Below the pieces are notes generated by a model. The model searched no databases and was not told the DNA's origin. It was given only the letters and a program-made list of their open reading frames with translations. Positions 51,432 to 61,317 of a stretch of 64,000 bases of DNA are shown in pieces; the first letter of the stretch is position 1; every line of letters begins with the position of its first letter. This DNA comes from Bacillus sp. E(2018). Lineage in GTDB: Bacteria; Bacillota; Bacilli; Bacillales; Fictibacillaceae. The stretch is from contig NZ_SCOL01000002.1 of the NCBI RefSeq assembly GCF_005503015.1, positions 310,001-374,000 of the forward strand, read 5' to 3'. Position numbers and translations under genes: made by a program.

Positions 51432-53651
51432 ATGGTCCATAACGCATCGGCCATAACAGCAAACGGAAAAGACATGTGGCGATCGTCACCATTCCCAACT
51501 GGCCTGTCACGCCAAAAAAGCATGACTTTTCGATGTATGAAGCATAATGAAGACCTCATTATGACCGAGAGCGAAGGTGAACTGTTTGACTTGTTTGGCC
51601 TTAAACGGGAAAACGTCCTGCAAAAGAGAATCGAAGACATCTTCCCTAAAGAGATGGCAGACTTTAAAAAGGAAATGTACGAAAGAGCGTTAAATGGCGA
51701 AAGCCTTACGTACGAATCAGAACTGAACGGCATTCCCTTTTTAGCTGCAATCGGACCTATCTACAATAAAGATGGAACCGTTTCTGAGGTATATGGTTTT
51801 TGTGTCGATCTCACAGAGAGAGTGTCTGTTGAAACACAGCTTGCCGAAAGTGAACAGCGTTTCCGGTCATTGATGGACCATAACATTGACGCTCTCTTTT
51901 CACTAGATCTAGAAGGCAAGTTTACAACTGTAAACAAAGCGTGTTCGACGTTGAGCGGTTATAGCGAGAAAGAGCTTTTGAACATGACGTTCAATCCGTT
52001 CATGTTGCCGGACAGAAGAGCTACTGCTGTCGATCAGTTCAAGGACGCATTAGAAGGCAATTCAAAAATGTACGAGACCCGGATCAAGCAAAAGAACGGC
52101 GATACACGTCAGATCATGTTCACCCTAACTCCGATTATCGTTCTCAATAAAGTGCTCGGTGTTTTTGGAATCGCAAAAGACGTAACTGCTAAACGAGAAG
52201 CCGAAAAAGAACTCCGGGAAACAAAAGATCTGCTGGAATCTGTTATCTATCATTCTAGTGATGCGATCTCAGTCGTCCACCTAACAGACTTCTCTGTGAA
52301 AGTGAACCCGGCGTTTGAATTCATATACGGATGGTCAGAAGACGATCTCGCCAATATGACTTCACACATCTTGCCCGTTGTTCCAGAAGATAAGGTAGCT
52401 GAATCTGACAGGCTAATGACCATCGTCAAACATGGCGGATATGTAAAAGGCGTCGAGACGATCCGGTTAACGAAGTCTGGTAAACGGCTAAATGTAAGCC
52501 TTTCCTTAAGTCCGATCTATGGCGAGAACGGTGAAGTCGTCGCACTATCCGCGATCTCACGAGATATCACAGATAAAAAACTAAAAGAAAAGGCATTAAA
52601 AGAAAGCGAAGAAAAGTACCGAATCATCGCGGAGAACACGACTGACCTAGTAGGTGTCGTTGACCTAGAAGGAAACGTTAAATACGTATCTCCTTCCAAC
52701 CGGCTTCTGCTCGGCTTTGATCCGTCTCTTTATGATGGAAAAAAGATTCAAGGATTCTTCCACTCAGATGACCGAGCAAAAGTAAGAATGGCGATGAATG
52801 AGATGGTCCAAACTCAAAAGCCTGTGAAGTTTGAAGTTCGATGCAAGCATGCACACGGCCACTGGGTAACCCTTGAAGCGAACGCGACCCCTATCGCTAA
52901 CGATTCAGATCAGCCTGACTCGTTCGTTGTTGTAGCTCGTGACTTAACTGAACGGAAAAAGACAGAAGAAATGCTAAGAAAATCTGACAAGCTCTCTGTT
53001 CTCGGGCAGCTTGCCGCTGGTGTAGCGCACGAGATCCGTAATCCGCTCACCTCGATCCGCGGGTTTTTACAGCTTTTGCAGTCAAGAGCGTCAGAGAATG
53101 AGGACTATTACGAAATCATGCTCTCAGAGATCGATCGAATCAACAGCATCGTAGGAGAGTTCATGTTGCTCGCGAAGCCCCAAGCCATGAATTTTGTGCA
53201 AACCGACCTGCGCCAACTGTTGCGACACGTGATCTCAATTCTTGATACGCAGGCGATCCTAACGAACGTTCAAATTTATTTCGAGAGTGAACACGATCTG
53301 CCTGAAATATGGTGTGTAGACAATCAGATCAAGCAAGTGTTTGTGAATATGCTTAAAAACGCGATTGAAGCGATGCCAACTGGCGGTTCTGTACATATTC
53401 ACTTAAAGAAAGAAGGCGGATATGTGATCGCTTCTTTTATCGATCATGGCTGTGGAATTTCAGAAGAACGCTTGCCAACGTTGGGTGAACCTTTTTATAC
53501 CACAAAAGAAAAAGGTACCGGCCTCGGGCTCATGATCTGTTACAAGATCGTAGAGAACCACCACGGTAAAATTCTGATCAACAGCAAGATTGATGAAGGA
53601 ACGACCTTTTCCATCCTGCTTCCGATCGATAAAAACAAGCCTGTGTCTTGA
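51432..53651 (+). CDS. PAS-domain sensor histidine kinase (sporulation kinase type)
   Basis: A soluble kinase of 739 residues without membrane segments. Four PAS-like domains come first (about 30-135, 145-260, 270-385, 395-515; each ends in a GxxxDITxRK or similar linker). A HisKA domain follows with the phosphorylated His533 in GVAHEIRNPLTSIRGFLQLL, then an HATPase with the N-box NMLKNAIEAMPTGG and DHGCGIS, GTGLGLMICYKIVENHHG. The layout is that of KinA/KinE, which feed Spo0F. There is no response regulator beside it, as expected for an orphan sporulation kinase. RBS AAAGGAGAGG. Inserted between mntP and sua5. Confidence 0.88.
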   Translation: MVHNASAITANGKDMWRSSPFPTGLSRQKSMTFRCMKHNEDLIMTESEGELFDLFGLKRENVLQKRIEDIFPKEMADFKKEMYERALNGESLTYESELNGIPFLAAIGPIYNKDGTVSEVYGFCVDLTERVSVETQLAESEQRFRSLMDHNIDALFSLDLEGKFTTVNKACSTLSGYSEKELLNMTFNPFMLPDRRATAVDQFKDALEGNSKMYETRIKQKNGDTRQIMFTLTPIIVLNKVLGVFGIAKDVTAKREAEKELRETKDLLESVIYHSSDAISVVHLTDFSVKVNPAFEFIYGWSEDDLANMTSHILPVVPEDKVAESDRLMTIVKHGGYVKGVETIRLTKSGKRLNVSLSLSPIYGENGEVVALSAISRDITDKKLKEKALKESEEKYRIIAENTTDLVGVVDLEGNVKYVSPSNRLLLGFDPSLYDGKKIQGFFHSDDRAKVRMAMNEMVQTQKPVKFEVRCKHAHGHWVTLEANATPIANDSDQPDSFVVVARDLTERKKTEEMLRKSDKLSVLGQLAAGVAHEIRNPLTSIRGFLQLLQSRASENEDYYEIMLSEIDRINSIVGEFMLLAKPQAMNFVQTDLRQLLRHVISILDTQAILTNVQIYFESEHDLPEIWCVDNQIKQVFVNMLKNAIEAMPTGGSVHIHLKKEGGYVIASFIDHGCGISEERLPTLGEPFYTTKEKGTGLGLMICYKIVENHHGKILINSKIDEGTTFSILLPIDKNKPVS

Positions 53652-53668
53652 GTAAACGCAGGCTTTTC
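53637..53668 (+). terminator. Terminator of the kinase gene
   Basis: AAGCCTGTG pairs with CGCAGGCTT, then TTCTTT. The stem starts inside the last codons. Confidence 0.75.
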
Positions 53669-53735
53669 TTTAAGTGTGCGTGTTTATGTTGCGATCGTGG
53701 GCTCTACCGTCATTTTATACATCTGGACATAAAAA

Positions 53736-53769
53736 AGCTCTGACCCAATCAAGAACATTGAATCAGAGC
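53736..53769 (-). terminator. Terminator of sua5
   Basis: GGCTCTGA pairs with TCAGAGCT, followed by TTTTTA on the minus strand, 8 bp after the stop. Confidence 0.82.
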
Positions 53770-53776
53770 CATAATT

Positions 53777-54832
53777 CTATTCTTTAATAATATTCCCACC
53801 GGCCGATTTTTCAAGTCTGTTCATAATCGCAACACCGACACCTGTTTTCGGAAAAACCTCTCCGAAAATCTGATCGACACCCGCTTCGTTAAACGCTCGT
53901 AAGGCTTCGTATAGATGTTGAGCTACCGTTTCAGGATTGGAACGATCTCCAGCTGGAATCACACAATCCGCTTTATAAACATGTGCCCTATCTTCTGTCG
54001 TTAAAATACCGATTCTTTTTCCTGCTTCGCGTTCTTTATCCACAAGACTCTGCAGAAATTCCACACTTCCATCCACAAGAACGAATGGTGCATCAGGTGC
54101 ATAGTGTGTATATTTCATCCCTGGCGATTTAGGAGCATGCGTTTCGTTCTCCAATCCCGGATCTACCAAAACTCGCCCTTCACCCGCTATCTTTTCTAGC
54201 TCTTCTAACGTAATTCCGCCCGGTCGTAAAATCATGACTAGGTCACCGGTACATTCAACAACCGTAGATTCAACGCCAACGCCTGTTGAACCACCATCTA
54301 CAATGCCGGGAATTCTGCCATTCAGATCTTCATAAACGTGCTGAGCTGAAGTGGGGCTTGGTTTCCCAGAAAGGTTAGCACTTGGTGCAGCAAGTGGCAC
54401 ATCTGAAGCAGAAATAACGGCAAGAGCAATCTCATGGTCTGGCATCCTTACCGCAACTGTGGATAACCCTGCCGTCACTCTTTCACTTACGTTTTCACCT
54501 TTAGGGAGTACAATCGTTAATGGACCCGGCCAGAACGCCGTCATTAATTTTTGTGCAGTCTCTGAAACAGAAGAAACCAGACCCTCTAACTGTGAGAGAT
54601 CTGAGATGTGAACGATCAAAGGGTTATCACTCGGTCTTCCCTTTGCTTCAAAAATACGTTTGATCGCGTCATCACTTCTTGCATTTCCCGCTAATCCATA
54701 AACCGTTTCTGTCGGAATAGCTATTACTTCATTTTTATTTATCCACAAGGAAGCTTGAATAATATGTGGATGATTTTTCAGCGCGTATTCTGTTTTATCC
54801 ACAGGCCAGCGTTCCGTTTGGAATGAGTTCAT
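53777..54832 (-). CDS. ywlC: L-threonylcarbamoyladenylate synthase (Sua5/YwlC)
   Basis: Makes threonylcarbamoyl-AMP for the t6A37 tRNA modification. It has 351 residues, the long Sua5 form: an N-terminal YrdC domain (NKNEVIAIPTETVYGLAGNARSDDAIKRIFEAKGRPSDNPLIVHI, PLAAPSANLSGKPSPTSAQHV) and a C-terminal Sua5 domain (KSPGMKYTHYAPDAPFVLVDG, PKTGVGVAIMNRLEKSAGGNI). The 5' end of the gene holds several DnaA boxes that continue upstream. It stands between the kinase and ywlB. Confidence 0.96.
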   Translation of the reverse strand: MNSFQTERWPVDKTEYALKNHPHIIQASLWINKNEVIAIPTETVYGLAGNARSDDAIKRIFEAKGRPSDNPLIVHISDLSQLEGLVSSVSETAQKLMTAFWPGPLTIVLPKGENVSERVTAGLSTVAVRMPDHEIALAVISASDVPLAAPSANLSGKPSPTSAQHVYEDLNGRIPGIVDGGSTGVGVESTVVECTGDLVMILRPGGITLEELEKIAGEGRVLVDPGLENETHAPKSPGMKYTHYAPDAPFVLVDGSVEFLQSLVDKEREAGKRIGILTTEDRAHVYKADCVIPAGDRSNPETVAQHLYEALRAFNEAGVDQIFGEVFPKTGVGVAIMNRLEKSAGGNIIKE

Positions 54833-54937
54833 GTGATAAATCCTTTCTATTACTCAGGTCAACCTTCTATGAAAAGGTCGATTACAAAACTTTTATATCC
54901 ACAGAGTTATACACAATTTGTCGTAAATTGTGGACAA
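54739..54937. promoter_or_regulatory. DnaA-box cluster at the 5' end of ywlC
   Basis: Three perfect boxes: TTATCCACA at 54739-54747 and 54795-54803 and TTATACACA at 54907-54915. Three near boxes with one mismatch: 54765-54773 (minus), 54895-54903, and 54929-54937 (minus). That is six in 200 bp. B. subtilis is known to have a DnaA-binding cluster at ywlC, so this looks like a conserved site that binds DnaA away from oriC. Confidence 0.78.
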
Positions 54938-54955
54938 CTTGTTGACAATCTCTCA

Positions 54956-55396
54956 TTATTCCAATGCATAAGCTAAAAGTTCTGCTCCTGATGTTGCGTT
55001 ATTTTTTATATGATCAGCGCTCTCTATGTGTGGAGGCACTTTATCTTTCGGAATCGTTTTAAAAGAAAGTTGTTCGAACATATGCACAGCTTTCGTAAGC
55101 AGATAAAGGGTTTCGACTCCTTTATCTTTTGAGTATACCAAAATTTTATCAATGAGTTTAAGAAGAAGCGTCTCTGAAGAGTATTTCTGCTTTAGGACGA
55201 AAGATCGGAGCAATCCATCGTTTCCGATCCTCTCTAAACCTACCGTACCGATCGTCTCACCTTGGTCGTTTACTACGACTAAATAATTTTCGATGCTATC
55301 TTTGATTCCTTCTGACTGAAGTCCAGCTTTTCCGACGAGCTGTAACAGATCTTTTGCTTCATGCTGCATAGCCTGCCTTAAAATTATCGTCATCAA
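54956..55396 (-). CDS. ywlB: YwlB-like GNAT-fold protein
   Basis: A 146-residue protein with an acetyltransferase-like pattern: ILRQAMQHEAKDLLQLV at the start, NYLVVVNDQGETIGTVGLERIGNDGLLRSFVLKQKY in the core and LYLLTKAVHMFEQLSFKTI near the end. The acetyl-CoA loop is weaker than in typical GNAT enzymes. Its place between ywlC and spoIIR matches ywlB of B. subtilis. The substrate is unknown. Confidence 0.8.
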   Translation of the reverse strand: MMTIILRQAMQHEAKDLLQLVGKAGLQSEGIKDSIENYLVVVNDQGETIGTVGLERIGNDGLLRSFVLKQKYSSETLLLKLIDKILVYSKDKGVETLYLLTKAVHMFEQLSFKTIPKDKVPPHIESADHIKNNATSGAELLAYALE

Positions 55397-55475
55397 TAAC
55401 TCCCCTATTCCTATATAATTTCAGCCTTCGTTCGGCTGTTTTTCACCATTTCATCCGATATTCCTTTTAAAAAAA

Positions 55476-55505
55476 GAAGGCTAACCACCATTTGGTTACC
55501 TTCTT
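55476..55505 (-). terminator. Terminator of spoIIR
   Basis: GAAGGTAACCA pairs with TGGTTAGCCTTC, followed by TTTTTTT on the minus strand. Confidence 0.85.
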
Positions 55506-55549
55506 CATTTTCTATAATCTATGAAAATAGGGAGGAAAATATGCACATT

Positions 55550-56215
55550 TTACGAGAATAAGGATCCTACAAAGCTAAACAAGCTATCAAATATTTCTAC
55601 CACAAAGAATTTTGTCTCTATTTCTTCTGCTTCATTTGTTTCAGCTTCTTCCGCATCAGCAGCTGTATCCACTACCTCACCTTTGCCACCTTTGTTCTCT
55701 TTTACAGCATCGCCATTTTCAAAGTCTAGGAAGCATAATGGCGGGAAGAGCACACACCACCAGTTCTTTCCTTCACCTTCACCAAGTGTGATCAGTACCG
55801 CTTCATATTGTCCTGCCGGATAGATGAAGTCACCGTACATTTTAGTAGGAAAAGCCACTTTGTTTAACTCTACAGAAAACGTCTTCTCTAAGCCTGCTTC
55901 ATCCAGCTTACTTTGAACAATCTTTTCAATCGTTGGCAGTTGTTTACGAATGATTTCACGTGCTTCAGATATCGATGATAACTCATCCACCCAAGTTGTG
56001 ATCTGGGCATTCACTTCATCACGAATCTCACGCTTCAGCTTTTGATCAGCATCCGTATTGCTGTTTGCTAGAATGCGAAGTCTGATTGATTCTTCAGGTA
56101 TTTTAACAGAGGCGTTCATTGTTGCGTTCGCCACCTTGGTTTGTGTTTCAAAAAATAAGAACATCACCGCTAAAGAGATAAGAACTAGAATAAAGAAATG
56201 ATTGCGCTTTTTCAT
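55550..56215 (-). CDS. spoIIR: Stage II sporulation protein R (SpoIIR)
   Basis: A forespore-secreted signal that activates SpoIIGA, which then processes pro-sigma-E in the mother cell. It has 221 residues. The signal segment KKRNHFFILVLISLAVMFLFF is followed by the family core IPEESIRLRILANSNTDADQKLKREIRDEVN and the YPAGQYEAVLITLGEGEGKNWWCVLFPPLCFLD block. A short acidic linker (DTAADAEEAETNEAEE) and a hydrophobic end follow. The ATG at 56215 has GGGGGAGG in front; 14 more codons are open upstream. Confidence 0.95.
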   Translation of the reverse strand: MKKRNHFFILVLISLAVMFLFFETQTKVANATMNASVKIPEESIRLRILANSNTDADQKLKREIRDEVNAQITTWVDELSSISEAREIIRKQLPTIEKIVQSKLDEAGLEKTFSVELNKVAFPTKMYGDFIYPAGQYEAVLITLGEGEGKNWWCVLFPPLCFLDFENGDAVKENKGGKGEVVDTAADAEEAETNEAEEIETKFFVVEIFDSLFSFVGSLFS

Positions 56216-56369
56216 TGTTTTTTCCTCCCCCGTCGTATCTAACCACAGTTTGGACACGGTGAGATTTTTTCATACTAGTAATCTAGTAAATTTCGTTCTG
56301 TCTGATTCGACAAAAGAAGATCACCTTAATATGTAACATGATTGATTTTATTTCTAACATCATTGACAA

Positions 56370-56497
56370 GTTGATTGGAGCGTAAGGTTGCCGACTCCTG
56401 CGGGACAAGCGGTCAGGTGAGACACTTAATGGTGCAAAGCGGCAAGTGGCTCACCGCCTGCCCCGCGGAAAGCGAGCAACCTGGAGCGGAAATCAAC
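56370..56497 (-). repeat. Palindromic repeat R6 (short form)
   Basis: About 128 bp from TTGATTGGAGCGTAAGG to GGAGCGGAAATCAAC, orientation opposite to R1. It contains GACTCCTGCGGGAC, CAGGTGAGACACTTAA and CTCACCGCCTGCCCCGCGGA. It lies between spoIIR and rbsR. Confidence 0.87.
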
Positions 56498-56525
56498 CCG
56501 CATCACTAGAGAAATATTTACCAAC

Positions 56526-56573
56526 TTGCATGCTGCTTCTTTTTCTGTTAACTTAAATGTGTAAACGGTTACA
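56526..56573 (+). promoter_or_regulatory. rbs operon promoter with cre/RbsR-type operator
   Basis: TTGCAT, 17 bp and TAACTT. TGTAAACGGTTACA at 56560-56573 follows directly, near the expected transcription start. It matches the CcpA cre consensus at every defined position and is almost a perfect palindrome, so it can serve CcpA, the LacI-type RbsR, or both. Confidence 0.75.
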
Positions 56574-56598
56574 TATTTGTTTTAGAGGAGGCGAAGAT

Positions 56599-57588
56599 TT
56601 GGTTACGATTCGTGATGTGGCAAAGAGATCAGGTGTATCGGTTGCGACGGTATCTCGCGTTTTAAATGCTAATGGATACGTTCATGAAGATACACGCAAA
56701 AAAGTGATGGCTGCTGTTGCTGAGCTGAAGTATAGCCCAAACGAAGTCGCCCGTTCCCTCTATAAAAAGAAATCCAAACTGGTGGGCTTGTTGCTGCCAG
56801 ACATCACGAACCCCTTCTTTCCACAGCTGGCAAGAGGTGTAGAAGATGAAATGCAAAAAGGCGGGTATCGTATTCTTTTCGGAAACAGTGATGAGAATGC
56901 GGAAAAAGAGCTCGATTATTTAAACACGTTTATGCAAAACAATGTGGTCGGCATCATCTCGGCTACGAATAATAAAGCAAAGAACAACTATCAAAATCTA
57001 TCCATTCCTGTAGTCTTTCTAGACCGAACATCGACTGATTATCCATCGGTGTATGCAGATGGAAAAGAAGGCGGAAGAATGGCTGCAGAAGAGATCGTGA
57101 AAAGAGGCAGCAAACGGATCACGATTTTAAAAGGTCCCACGCACATTCAGCCTGCTCAAGACCGTTTTCAAGGTGCGTTAGAAGTTTTAAGTCAATCGAA
57201 CATTGATTTTCATGTGATGTCGACAACTTCTTTTGCCTTTGAAGATGCAGAGAAATGGGCGAAAGAACTTTTTACAACCTATCCTGATACGGATGGTGTG
57301 TTAGCGAGCAATGATATTGTGGCCACAGCTGTCTTACATGAAGCGCTTCGTCTCGGAAAATCCATTCCGGAAGAACTGCAGATCATTGGGTTTGATGATA
57401 TCCCACAGAGCAGCTTGTTGTTTCCTTCCCTTTCTACCATCCGCCAGCCGGCTTATGAGATGGGTAAAGAAGCGGCACAATTGCTTGTGAAAATTATTCA
57501 CCAAGAAAAAATTCAACAACAGCAAGTTCAACTACCTGTTACATTTATAGATCGAAACACAACAAGAAAGGTTGATAAAAATGGTTAA
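56599..57588 (+). CDS. rbsR: LacI-family ribose operon repressor RbsR
   Basis: A DNA-binding repressor of 329 residues. The LacI headpiece is VTIRDVAKRSGVSVATVSRVLNANGYV; a periplasmic-binding-like sugar domain follows (KLVGLLLPDITNPFFPQLARGVEDEMQKGGYRI, TDGVLASNDIVATAVLHEALRLG). The start is a TTG at 56599 with GAGGAGG a few bases upstream. It is the first gene of the rbs operon and so probably represses itself through the operator upstream. Confidence 0.93.
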   Translation: MVTIRDVAKRSGVSVATVSRVLNANGYVHEDTRKKVMAAVAELKYSPNEVARSLYKKKSKLVGLLLPDITNPFFPQLARGVEDEMQKGGYRILFGNSDENAEKELDYLNTFMQNNVVGIISATNNKAKNNYQNLSIPVVFLDRTSTDYPSVYADGKEGGRMAAEEIVKRGSKRITILKGPTHIQPAQDRFQGALEVLSQSNIDFHVMSTTSFAFEDAEKWAKELFTTYPDTDGVLASNDIVATAVLHEALRLGKSIPEELQIIGFDDIPQSSLLFPSLSTIRQPAYEMGKEAAQLLVKIIHQEKIQQQQVQLPVTFIDRNTTRKVDKNG

Positions 57589-58459
57589 AATTGTAGTCAT
57601 CGGAAGCTCGTCCATGGATTTAGTTGTTACATCTGATCAACGTCCAGGAGCTGGAGAAACTGTTTTGGGACGTTCCTTTAAAACCGTGCCCGGGGGAAAA
57701 GGAGCGAATCAAGCAGTCGCAGCGGCTCGTCTTGGCGCTGAGGTTTACATGATCGGATGTGTAGGTGACGACCATTATGGAGAGGCCATTCTAGAGAACT
57801 TTAAACAAAACGGTGTTGATGTAACGAATGTGGAACCGGTTACAGATACAGAGAGTGGTACAGCTCATATCATTTTAGCTGAAGGGGATAACAGCATCGT
57901 CGTCGTTAAAGGCGCAAACGATCATGTCACACCCCATTATGTGAAGAAATCAGAACCGCTCATCAAACAAGCGAATATGATACTCGTTCAGCAAGAAATT
58001 CCTGAAGAAACGGTTGAATATGTTAGTGAGCTTTGTAAGGAGCTTGATGTTCCGTTGTTATTAAACCCAGCTCCTGCTCGCCCACTCTCTAAGAAAGTGA
58101 TCGACTCTGCAAGCTATATTACACCGAACGAACATGAAGCGGCCGTTCTTTTTGATGGTCTATCAACTGAGTCAGCCCTAAAACAGTATCCGAACAAAGT
58201 GTTTATAACTGAAGGAAAGAACGGCGCTCGTTATTTTAATGGTGAAAAAGAGATCACCGTTTCCTCGTATACAGTTGAAGTAACAGATACAACAGGCGCA
58301 GGTGATACGTTCAATGCCGCTCTAGCCGTTGCTTTAGCTGAAGGAAAGAACGTCACTGAAAGTCTGCAGTTCGCCAATCGAGCCGCTTCCCTTTCTGTTA
58401 CAAAATTCGGTGCTCAAGGCGGCATGCCGAATCGATCAGAAGTGGAGGCATCTCTATGA
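57581..58459 (+). CDS. rbsK: Ribokinase RbsK
   Basis: Phosphorylates ribose to ribose 5-phosphate. It has 292 residues, PfkB family. [45 protein letters not shown] is the substrate region (GGKGANQA), and [19 protein letters not shown] holds the catalytic Asp. It overlaps the end of rbsR; the ATG at 57581 has GAAAGG upstream. Confidence 0.96.
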   Translation: MVKIVVIGSSSMDLVVTSDQRPGAGETVLGRSFKTVPGGKGANQAVAAARLGAEVYMIGCVGDDHYGEAILENFKQNGVDVTNVEPVTDTESGTAHIILAEGDNSIVVVKGANDHVTPHYVKKSEPLIKQANMILVQQEIPEETVEYVSELCKELDVPLLLNPAPARPLSKKVIDSASYITPNEHEAAVLFDGLSTESALKQYPNKVFITEGKNGARYFNGEKEITVSSYTVEVTDTTGAGDTFNAALAVALAEGKNVTESLQFANRAASLSVTKFGAQGGMPNRSEVEASL

Positions 58460-58851
58460 AACGACATGGCATCTTAAACAGTCATATCTCTAAAGTATTA
58501 AGTGATCTCGGACATACAGACCTTATCGTGATCGCTGATGCTGGCCTTCCGATTCCTAGCGATGTTCCGCGAATTGATCTCGCACTTACGCTCGGTGTAC
58601 CGAGCTTTACAGATGTTGTTTCTGCAGTTTCAGAGGATATGGTCGTGGAACAAGTGATACTCGCCAGTGAGATCAAAGAGAAGAACGAAGAAACGTTAAC
58701 GTTTATGAACGAGACTTTTTCTGAAACAGAACAAAAATTCGTTTCTCATGAAGCGTTCAAACAATTAACCAAGCAGGCAAAAGTAGTCATTCGTACGGGT
58801 GAAGTGACACCATATGCCAACTGTATCCTGCAAGCAGGGGTAATCTTCTAA
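58456..58851 (+). CDS. rbsD: D-ribose pyranase RbsD
   Basis: Speeds the conversion between pyranose and furanose forms of ribose before RbsK acts. It has 131 residues. [34 protein letters not shown] (His and Asp of the active site) and the end [19 protein letters not shown] are family hallmarks. It overlaps the rbsK stop by four bases. Confidence 0.96.
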   Translation: MKRHGILNSHISKVLSDLGHTDLIVIADAGLPIPSDVPRIDLALTLGVPSFTDVVSAVSEDMVVEQVILASEIKEKNEETLTFMNETFSETEQKFVSHEAFKQLTKQAKVVIRTGEVTPYANCILQAGVIF

Positions 58852-58865
58852 AAGAGGTGATCGTT

Positions 58866-60347
58866 TTGCACATTCAAATGAACGACATATTTAAAGCATT
58901 TGGTGCCAATCAAGTCTTATCAGGTGTTCACTTCGACCTTCAACCAGGCGAAGTGCATGCTTTAATGGGTGAAAACGGTGCTGGAAAATCCACATTGATG
59001 AACATCTTAACCGGTCTTCATAAAAGAGATTCCGGCACCATTCAGATCGACGGACAAGAGCGGTACTTTGATAACCCAAAAGAGGCCGAGAAGCACGGAG
59101 TCGCGTTCATACACCAAGAATTGAACGTATGGCCTGATATGACCGTGCTCGATAATCTTTTTATCGGAAAAGAGCTGCGGTCCCCGTTCGGCCTTTTAAG
59201 AACAAAAGAAATGAAAGCGTTGGCAAAAAAGCAGTTTGAAAGGTTAGCTGTTACGATTCCACTTGAAAAAGAAGCAGGACTCTGTTCTGTTGGTCAACAG
59301 CAGATGATCGAGATCGCGAAGGCGCTTATGACAAACGCCAAGGTGATCATTATGGATGAGCCTACTGCTGCCCTTACAGAGCGTGAGATTGAAAAATTGT
59401 TCGATGTGATCAACGCTCTACGAAAAGAAGGTGTTTCGATCGTTTACATCTCACACCGCATGGAAGAAATCTTTGCGATCTGTGACCGGATTACAGTGAT
59501 GAGGGATGGTAAAACGGTTGATACGAAAGCAATCGCTGAGACTAGCTTTGATGAGGTCGTACGGAAGATGGTCGGCCGTGAGCTTACAGATCGTTTTCCA
59601 GAACGAAATCCACAAGTTGGCGAAACTGTCTTAGAAGTAAAGAATGCGACGAGAAATGGAATCTTTGAAAAAATTAGTTTCTCTGTAAGATCCGGTGAGA
59701 TCGTTGGTGTTTCTGGTCTGATGGGTGCAGGTCGTACCGAGATTATGCGCGCTTTGTTCGGCCTCGATCAGCTTGATGCTGGTGAGATCTGGATCAGCGG
59801 TCAGAAGGTTTCTATTAAAAACCCTTACGAAGCCGTAAAACGCGGCATCGGTTTTATTACAGAAGACAGGAAGAACGAAGGCTTGGTGCTCGATTTTTCA
59901 ATACGTGAAAACATGGCGCTGCCGAACTTACGGAGTTTTTCAAAAAATGGCGTGATCGATTATAAAACAGAGTCTGACTTTGTTGACATGCTCATCAAAC
60001 GGTTGCAGATTAAGACCGAATCGAGCGAGACGAACGCCAAGAACCTTTCAGGTGGGAACCAGCAAAAAGTAGTCATTGCAAAATGGGTTGGAATCGGACC
60101 AAAAGTATTGATTTTGGACGAGCCAACAAGAGGTGTTGACGTTGGTGCGAAGCGTGAGATTTATCAGCTGATGAACGAACTCACCGATCGTGGTGTAGCG
60201 ATTATCATGGTCTCGTCAGAACTTCCAGAAGTTCTTGGTATGAGTGATCGTATTCTTGTTGTTCACGAAGGACAGATCAGCGGTGAGCTCACGAAAAGCG
60301 AAGCAACTCAAGAAAGAATTATGACATATGCAACGGGAGGACAATAA
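58866..60347 (+). CDS. rbsA: Ribose ABC transporter ATPase RbsA
   Basis: Two fused ABC domains, 493 residues, the family's usual length. The first Walker A is [16 protein letters not shown], with [15 protein letters not shown]. The second half has the atypical [30 protein letters not shown] and [14 protein letters not shown], as in sugar importers. I prefer the TTG at 58866 ([13 protein letters not shown]) because AGAGGTGAT lies at the right distance; the GTG at 58857 overlaps that site. Confidence 0.94.
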   Translation: MHIQMNDIFKAFGANQVLSGVHFDLQPGEVHALMGENGAGKSTLMNILTGLHKRDSGTIQIDGQERYFDNPKEAEKHGVAFIHQELNVWPDMTVLDNLFIGKELRSPFGLLRTKEMKALAKKQFERLAVTIPLEKEAGLCSVGQQQMIEIAKALMTNAKVIIMDEPTAALTEREIEKLFDVINALRKEGVSIVYISHRMEEIFAICDRITVMRDGKTVDTKAIAETSFDEVVRKMVGRELTDRFPERNPQVGETVLEVKNATRNGIFEKISFSVRSGEIVGVSGLMGAGRTEIMRALFGLDQLDAGEIWISGQKVSIKNPYEAVKRGIGFITEDRKNEGLVLDFSIRENMALPNLRSFSKNGVIDYKTESDFVDMLIKRLQIKTESSETNAKNLSGGNQQKVVIAKWVGIGPKVLILDEPTRGVDVGAKREIYQLMNELTDRGVAIIMVSSELPEVLGMSDRILVVHEGQISGELTKSEATQERIMTYATGGQ

Positions 60348-60348
60348 A

Positions 60349-61305
60349 ATGAAAACGTCACCGGCTAAAGTAAATCATGTAGAAAATTTAATGCAAAAAC
60401 TTGGACCTCTATTAGGGCTCTTGATTCTCGTTACCATCGTATCAATCCTAAATCCTAGTTTTCTAGAACCACTGAATTTATTAAACTTACTGCGCCAAGT
60501 CGCCATTAACGCACTCATCGCCTTTGGTATGACATTCGTTATTCTAACGGGTGGAATCGACTTATCTGTTGGTGCCATTCTCGCGTTATCGAGTGCACTG
60601 ATGGCAGGAATGATCGTATCTGGCGTTGATCCGATGCTGGCGATCTTGATCGGATGTTTGCTAGGTGCTGCAATGGGTGCGATCAACGGCCTATTGATCA
60701 CAAAAGGAAAAATGGCTCCATTTATCGCTACACTCGCAACGATGACGATTTTCCGTGGATTGACTCTCGTGTATACAGATGGTAATCCGATCACAGGTCT
60801 AGGCGAAAGTTATATGTTCCAACTTTTTGGACGAGGTTATTTCTTAGGAATTCCGGTTCCAGCGATCACGATGATGCTTGCATTTGCAGCGTTTTGGGTG
60901 ATCCTTCATAAAACACCGTTCGGGAGAAAAACGTATGCGATCGGCGGAAACGAGAAAGCCGCGATCATCTCCGGAATCAAAGTGACAAAAGTAAAAGTTA
61001 TGATCTATTCATTAGCAGGGCTTTTAGCAGCACTAGCTGGAGCGATTCTTACTTCACGTTTGAACTCTGCTCAACCGACTGCCGGCACATCGTATGAACT
61101 CGATGCGATCGCAGCTGTTGTTCTTGGTGGAACAAGCTTATCTGGAGGACGCGGACTGATCGTCGGAACACTGATCGGTGCATTGATCATCGGAACGTTG
61201 AACAACGGTTTGAATCTATTAGGTGTATCATCATTCTTCCAAATGGTCGTAAAAGGAATCGTAATCCTAATTGCAGTATTGATCGACCGTAAAAAAGCAG
61301 CGTAG
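60349..61305 (+). CDS. rbsC: Ribose ABC transporter permease RbsC
   Basis: The membrane channel of the ribose importer, 318 residues with eight to ten helices. FGMTFVILTGGIDLSVGAILALSSALMAG and IAAVVLGGTSLSGGRGLIVGTLIGALIIG are the conserved BPD_transp_2 segments. The ATG at 60349 has GGGAGG 8 bp upstream; the frame overlaps the end of rbsA. Confidence 0.95.
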   Translation: MKTSPAKVNHVENLMQKLGPLLGLLILVTIVSILNPSFLEPLNLLNLLRQVAINALIAFGMTFVILTGGIDLSVGAILALSSALMAGMIVSGVDPMLAILIGCLLGAAMGAINGLLITKGKMAPFIATLATMTIFRGLTLVYTDGNPITGLGESYMFQLFGRGYFLGIPVPAITMMLAFAAFWVILHKTPFGRKTYAIGGNEKAAIISGIKVTKVKVMIYSLAGLLAALAGAILTSRLNSAQPTAGTSYELDAIAAVVLGGTSLSGGRGLIVGTLIGALIIGTLNNGLNLLGVSSFFQMVVKGIVILIAVLIDRKKAA

Positions 61306-61317
61306 GAGGGTTTCTAA

